This document shows, in pieces, positions 60,633 through 64,000 of a DNA stretch of 64,000 bases (within the stretch, counting starts at the first letter, position 1; each line of letters starts with the position of its first letter). The stretch comes from a virus. A program made the translations under genes and the position numbers. The notes below the pieces were generated by a model. The model had not been told where the DNA came from. It saw nothing but the letters and a program-made list of their open reading frames with translations, and searched no databases. The stretch is from the IMG/VR virus record IMGVR_UViG_3300009702_000018, positions 1 to 64,000 of that record. One strand, given 5' to 3'.

Positions 60633-61532
60633 TTAAGTAATAACGATTTTTGCCATTCTTTCGGGGAAGAATACAGCAACACCCATTTTCATATAAATAT
60701 GAACATGCCACATAAGAGTATCTACGTCAATATCATCTTTAGAACGAAGTTCTTGAGATACGACATATTTACCAATATCTTTACCTACAATTAAAATAGT
60801 ATCTTGTGGAATGGTAATATGACCAAATCCATCACGATACTGTTGTAATCCAATAATTGGAATACCACGATAAAGTTGTATCTTCCCAGTTTTCATAATC
60901 TGATCTTTTACAGAATCAGAATAGACTCCAAGATCACCAGCAGTGGTATCAGTATTAAAATCTAAAATAGAATATAATAGATTTCTTCGACCGATAATAG
61001 CAGTGGCTCCACCCACTTGATCTTCAACCCAGTTGATAGCCTGATCCAAAGCTGTTTTACTTAAACCACTAGCGGCAGTAAAATAATTTGAATCAGTTGC
61101 AGAAACAGAACCAGAAATAGTATTAAAGACTCTAGTATTAATAGCAGCCAAAATAGCATCACGTGCAGCTTTAATTTGATCTTGAGCAGTACCATATCGA
61201 CCAGCTTCTAATTGAGAAATTTCATACTCTGGATGAGCAGAAATCATCCAAGTTGGTACAGTAAATACTTTTTGGATCATTTGGGTTCTAGGAGCATAAG
61301 AACCAGGTTCGTGCCAAAAAGCTTTCAACTTGCCAGGCAGTGCAAATTCAGCACTAGTCCCAACAGGGATAGTTTCTTTTGGCAACATTAAAGCGGCAAG
61401 GTCTTTCTGTTCTACACTATCACTAACATATTTCACGATTTTATTGGCAACAGCATGCCTCTGTTCTTGAGAACCAAGAACAGCTTCTTTCATCTCTTTA
61501 GCAAACTGTTCCCATACTTGTTTAGTGTTCAA
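60633..61532 (-). CDS. Major capsid protein (HK97-like)
   Basis: A 299-residue protein with the HK97-type layout: an N-terminal helix, an extended beta loop (IPVGTSAEFALPGKL), a spine helix (AARDAILAAINTRVFNTI), and A-domain strands near the end (VDTLMWHVHIYMKMGVAVFFPERMAKIVI). TTG 61532 is chosen because AAGGAGG sits seven bases upstream; the earlier TTG at 61550 lies ahead of that site. Neighbours fit: protease/scaffold and accessory genes upstream. The N-terminal helix is short, consistent with scaffold supplied separately. Confidence 0.82.
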   Translation of the reverse strand: MNTKQVWEQFAKEMKEAVLGSQEQRHAVANKIVKYVSDSVEQKDLAALMLPKETIPVGTSAEFALPGKLKAFWHEPGSYAPRTQMIQKVFTVPTWMISAHPEYEISQLEAGRYGTAQDQIKAARDAILAAINTRVFNTISGSVSATDSNYFTAASGLSKTALDQAINWVEDQVGGATAIIGRRNLLYSILDFNTDTTAGDLGVYSDSVKDQIMKTGKIQLYRGIPIIGLQQYRDGFGHITIPQDTILIVGKDIGKYVVSQELRSKDDIDVDTLMWHVHIYMKMGVAVFFPERMAKIVIT

Positions 61533-61555
61533 TTTAGAACCTCCTTGCAAATTAA

Positions 61556-62125
61556 TTAAATAACAGGTTGATTTTGATTAGCCGGTGTAGTGCGAACACG
61601 CAATAATAAATTGTTAGTTGTAGAATTGCTATAATAAGCACCAGTTACAAAACCAATTGATTGAGCAGTACCTAATGCACCAGAAGCAGAAGTATCTCCC
61701 CACAACTTACCATCACCAGCAGTGGATACATAAACTCTATGTAAACCAACAGTGGCAGCAGCCGTAGCTGAACCAGGCATATACATTGTAGAACCAGTAA
61801 CAGAAGATACTGCAGTGGAAATAGAGATACCAAAAGATAAAGCATCAAATTGGTCAGTACCATATTCACCAGCATCATAATATATTACTGTATCACCTTT
61901 TGCAGGTTTATCAACAGAGTCAGATGTATCATTCAAATCTTCTTCAAAATAATATTTATTTATTGGGTAAAACGAAGCAGCAGCTTGAGCAGCAGTAACA
62001 GCAACATTAAGCGTGATATTTCCATCAGAATCAAATCCGGAAATATAACAAAAAGAACCTCGATGTGCAGCACTGGTATCAATAATCCCGCTATATCTTA
62101 CTCCAGGAATAAAAACTTCTAACAT
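61556..62125 (-). CDS. Capsid accessory / decoration-type protein
   Basis: A 189-residue beta-rich, Ala/Ser/Thr-rich protein between scaffold and capsid genes. It starts at ATG 62125 with AAGGAGG upstream. Its place and composition suit a capsid decoration or head-stabilising protein. No motif is decisive. Confidence 0.55.
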   Translation of the reverse strand: MLEVFIPGVRYSGIIDTSAAHRGSFCYISGFDSDGNITLNVAVTAAQAAASFYPINKYYFEEDLNDTSDSVDKPAKGDTVIYYDAGEYGTDQFDALSFGISISTAVSSVTGSTMYMPGSATAAATVGLHRVYVSTAGDGKLWGDTSASGALGTAQSIGFVTGAYYSNSTTNNLLLRVRTTPANQNQPVI

Positions 62126-62141
62126 TTAATATTCCTCCTTT

Positions 62142-63941
62142 TTATAAATCAAGAATTTGTTTCAAACCAAGATCAATTCCTGATTCGTTTTTCTCGTTTT
62201 CGTTGTCGACTTTAGAAGCAATAGCAGTCTTGTTAGATTCCTCAACGGGATCTTCCTTTTTCGTTCCCTTACTTTCATCCTTATTCGTTTCAACAGACGC
62301 TTTCGCATTTTCAGAGACTTCATTTAAAATAGATAGAAATTGGTCAAAAGAATCATTGTTCAAACGAGCAATACTTTCTTTTACAAAATCTAAATTATCT
62401 TTAAATTCAAATCCCTTTTCTATAAGAGTCTCATATCTAGCTTCGGCTGTTTTTTGAAGCTCGATGTTTTTTTTATACTCTTCTAATTCTTTGGCAATGG
62501 CATCTTTTTCTTTCTCTTTTTCTGCCATTGACAATTTTAAACCCTCAATTATTTCACTATTATCGGTAATTTCTTGTTCTAATTGAGCTAGTTTACTTCC
62601 ATTTTCAATTTCCTTCAGACGATCATTAAGCTCTGCAGCAACAGCCTCTTTAAATTCTGCAGAATTCTTGTCAATAGTCATATCTTCAGTTCCTCCTTTA
62701 TCATCTTCATATAAAAATTCATTTATATCTATGTTAAATGCTTTTGCAGATTCTATGATTTTCTTAACGAGAAAGATTTTTTCTTCATTGTTATAAAATT
62801 CACAATCACTATTAAATATTTTTTCAGCACTGGAAAAAAGATTTTCTATGGAGTCAATAGGGAAAATTCGATTAATCGCATCTGCAAATGCTTCATCAGG
62901 TAATTCTGATAAATTATTATTGTATTCATCTGGTATGTTTGCTTTTTTACTAATTGTAATATTAGCCTGAGCCGTTAATAGATTAGAAAATAATGTCTTT
63001 TTTAAATTCATACTTTTAATAAAATTAGTATTCATTAATGAATTCATTATTTTATCATCTTCTACTAAAGAGGCTAATGCTATGCTTTTTGCATAAACAT
63101 CTGCTGGTCCTTGAGTAACTCCAGCACCAACAAAATTACTATCAATAAATATACGGGAAGCAATACCTGTTTGTCTTCGTGTTAATAGATGATCACAATA
63201 TTCAAAAACACTATTAAATGTTTCATGACAAACAGAACAAGAAGCGGCACCAAATTGATTTTCCATAGAAAAGAATAAGTTGCCATTTTTTTGTCTGTCT
63301 CTCATTTTTTTTGCCTCAATAGGATTTTTGTATTCCCAAATAGCAGCTTGACACACAACAAAATCTTTTTTCAGTGGGTCTATTTCTTTATAATATTCTT
63401 TCTCTGCATCTGTAAGATTTTTAACATCAACAAATTTGCTAGCATAAATCACTCCAATATTATTGTTGGAATGTTCCCAATTAACAGGTTTATTAATTGC
63501 AGTTGGAGCTGCATTTCTTAAATCATCTGCAGTAAATTCGTCAAGGTTACTATTCTTATCAGCATGACATAAAATAAACTCAACATGCATTAAATCCGAA
63601 TTTTGATGTTGTTTCGCAATTGCCTCAGATTCAGGGCTATTTGGGTTTTCAATAATTCTAGAAGCAGACGTATAAATTTGAACAGAATTCAAAGAACCTT
63701 TTCCTCCATTCAATTTCGCATGTAATTTTCTATGACAACTACGACATAAATATTCTAAATTACTACGAGCATTATTATTTCTATTCCCATCTTTATGATG
63801 GATTTCTAATGTTCCTTTTGTTGTTCCGCATCGAGCACATACTTTTTTTAATGGTTTGAATTTTTTATTACCTTTATTATGCTTTCTGTCCGGAGCATAT
63901 CTATTATGATAGGTGTCATCTGCAAAAGAAACGTTTTTCAT
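62142..63941 (-). CDS. HNH domain fused to putative prohead protease and scaffold
   Basis: 599 residues. Residues 33-75 form an HNH nuclease motif (CARCG at 35-39, LEIHHKDGNRNNN, CRSCH at 66-70). Residues about 105-320 resemble a capsid-maturation protease (NAAPTAINKPVNWEHSNNN, GNLFFSMENQFG, GAGVTQGPADVYA). Residues 430-540 are a coiled coil typical of scaffolds. A possible internal start, TTG 63692 at residue 84, has GGAGG ten bases upstream and would release a 516-residue protease-scaffold without HNH. ATG 63941 has no clear ribosome binding site. Catalytic protease residues were not assigned. Confidence 0.6.
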   Translation of the reverse strand: MKNVSFADDTYHNRYAPDRKHNKGNKKFKPLKKVCARCGTTKGTLEIHHKDGNRNNNARSNLEYLCRSCHRKLHAKLNGGKGSLNSVQIYTSASRIIENPNSPESEAIAKQHQNSDLMHVEFILCHADKNSNLDEFTADDLRNAAPTAINKPVNWEHSNNNIGVIYASKFVDVKNLTDAEKEYYKEIDPLKKDFVVCQAAIWEYKNPIEAKKMRDRQKNGNLFFSMENQFGAASCSVCHETFNSVFEYCDHLLTRRQTGIASRIFIDSNFVGAGVTQGPADVYAKSIALASLVEDDKIMNSLMNTNFIKSMNLKKTLFSNLLTAQANITISKKANIPDEYNNNLSELPDEAFADAINRIFPIDSIENLFSSAEKIFNSDCEFYNNEEKIFLVKKIIESAKAFNIDINEFLYEDDKGGTEDMTIDKNSAEFKEAVAAELNDRLKEIENGSKLAQLEQEITDNSEIIEGLKLSMAEKEKEKDAIAKELEEYKKNIELQKTAEARYETLIEKGFEFKDNLDFVKESIARLNNDSFDQFLSILNEVSENAKASVETNKDESKGTKKEDPVEESNKTAIASKVDNENEKNESGIDLGLKQILDL

Positions 63942-63945
63942 TGTA

Positions 63946-64000
63946 TTAAGCTCTGGGATTAGGATTAGCAGTATTCTTTAATAGTTTGTCTTTTCTTATA
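63946..64000 (-). CDS. C-terminal end of an upstream gene (possibly portal)
   Basis: One minus frame ends KNTANPNPRA at a stop four bases before the next start; another ends QTIKEYC at 63965. The first fits the tight spacing of this operon better. A portal gene is expected here by phage gene order. Only the end is visible, so the identity is inference. Confidence 0.35.
   Translation of the reverse strand, partial: IRKDKLLKNTANPNPRA

Overview
The window is one continuous stretch of a large, AT-rich double-stranded DNA bacteriophage genome with a long tail. Genes are packed head to tail, often with ATGA or TAATG overlaps. About 60 genes can be supported. No tRNA, rRNA, CRISPR array, integrase or insertion sequence was seen. 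Ribosome binding sites are often strong (AAAGGAG), and TTG and GTG starts are used, with one probable ATT start. The host cannot be named from the sequence. A secreted protein with a cleavable-looking signal peptide and a dockerin-like calcium loop would fit a diderm bacterium (inference).

Layout. Positions 1-667 are non-coding: 12-bp tandem repeats, a pyrimidine tract, a possible -10 box and a foldable element that recurs at 28574-28634. From 668 to 30263 every gene is on the plus strand. This half holds four DNA methyltransferases, a short alanyl-tRNA synthetase, and replication and recombination genes (clamp loader, DnaB-like helicase, DnaE-like polymerase, a primase with rearranged domains, Rad52-like annealing protein, RecU-like resolvase, RecB/Cas4-like nuclease, DEDD exonuclease). 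It also holds a SpoVG-like protein, glycosyltransferases, a PIG-L deacetylase, small-molecule methyltransferases and a DNA 7-deazaguanine pathway (FolE, QueD, a second T-fold protein, QueE, DpdA-like transglycosylase). From 63941 back to 30243 every gene is on the minus strand. Reading right to left: an HNH-protease-scaffold protein, a capsid accessory protein, the major capsid protein, about 9 kb of adhesin-like and unknown proteins, head-tail connectors, tail tube protein, tail chaperone, tape measure, tail tip, hub, receptor-binding-type protein and a T7-lysozyme-like amidase. The two halves converge with a 21-bp overlap at 30243-30263.

How it works together. The plus half makes and protects phage DNA. 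Methylation and a predicted 7-deazaguanine base would resist host restriction. Because QueC is not seen, the pathway should stop at 7-carboxy-7-deazaguanine unless the host or another part of the genome supplies QueC. The minus half builds a virion whose 1851-residue tape measure predicts a tail of roughly 280 nm. Portal and terminase genes are expected just beyond position 64000.

Most unusual points: the editing-domain-free AlaRS starting at ATT; a primase with its zinc finger at the C-terminus; a hierarchical 14-residue/112-residue repeat protein; an in-frame stop inside a methyltransferase; a frameshifted glycosyltransferase; an HNH domain fused in frame to a capsid protease/scaffold; and a duplicated foldable element. 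All functional calls come from reading motifs by eye; no database search was run.
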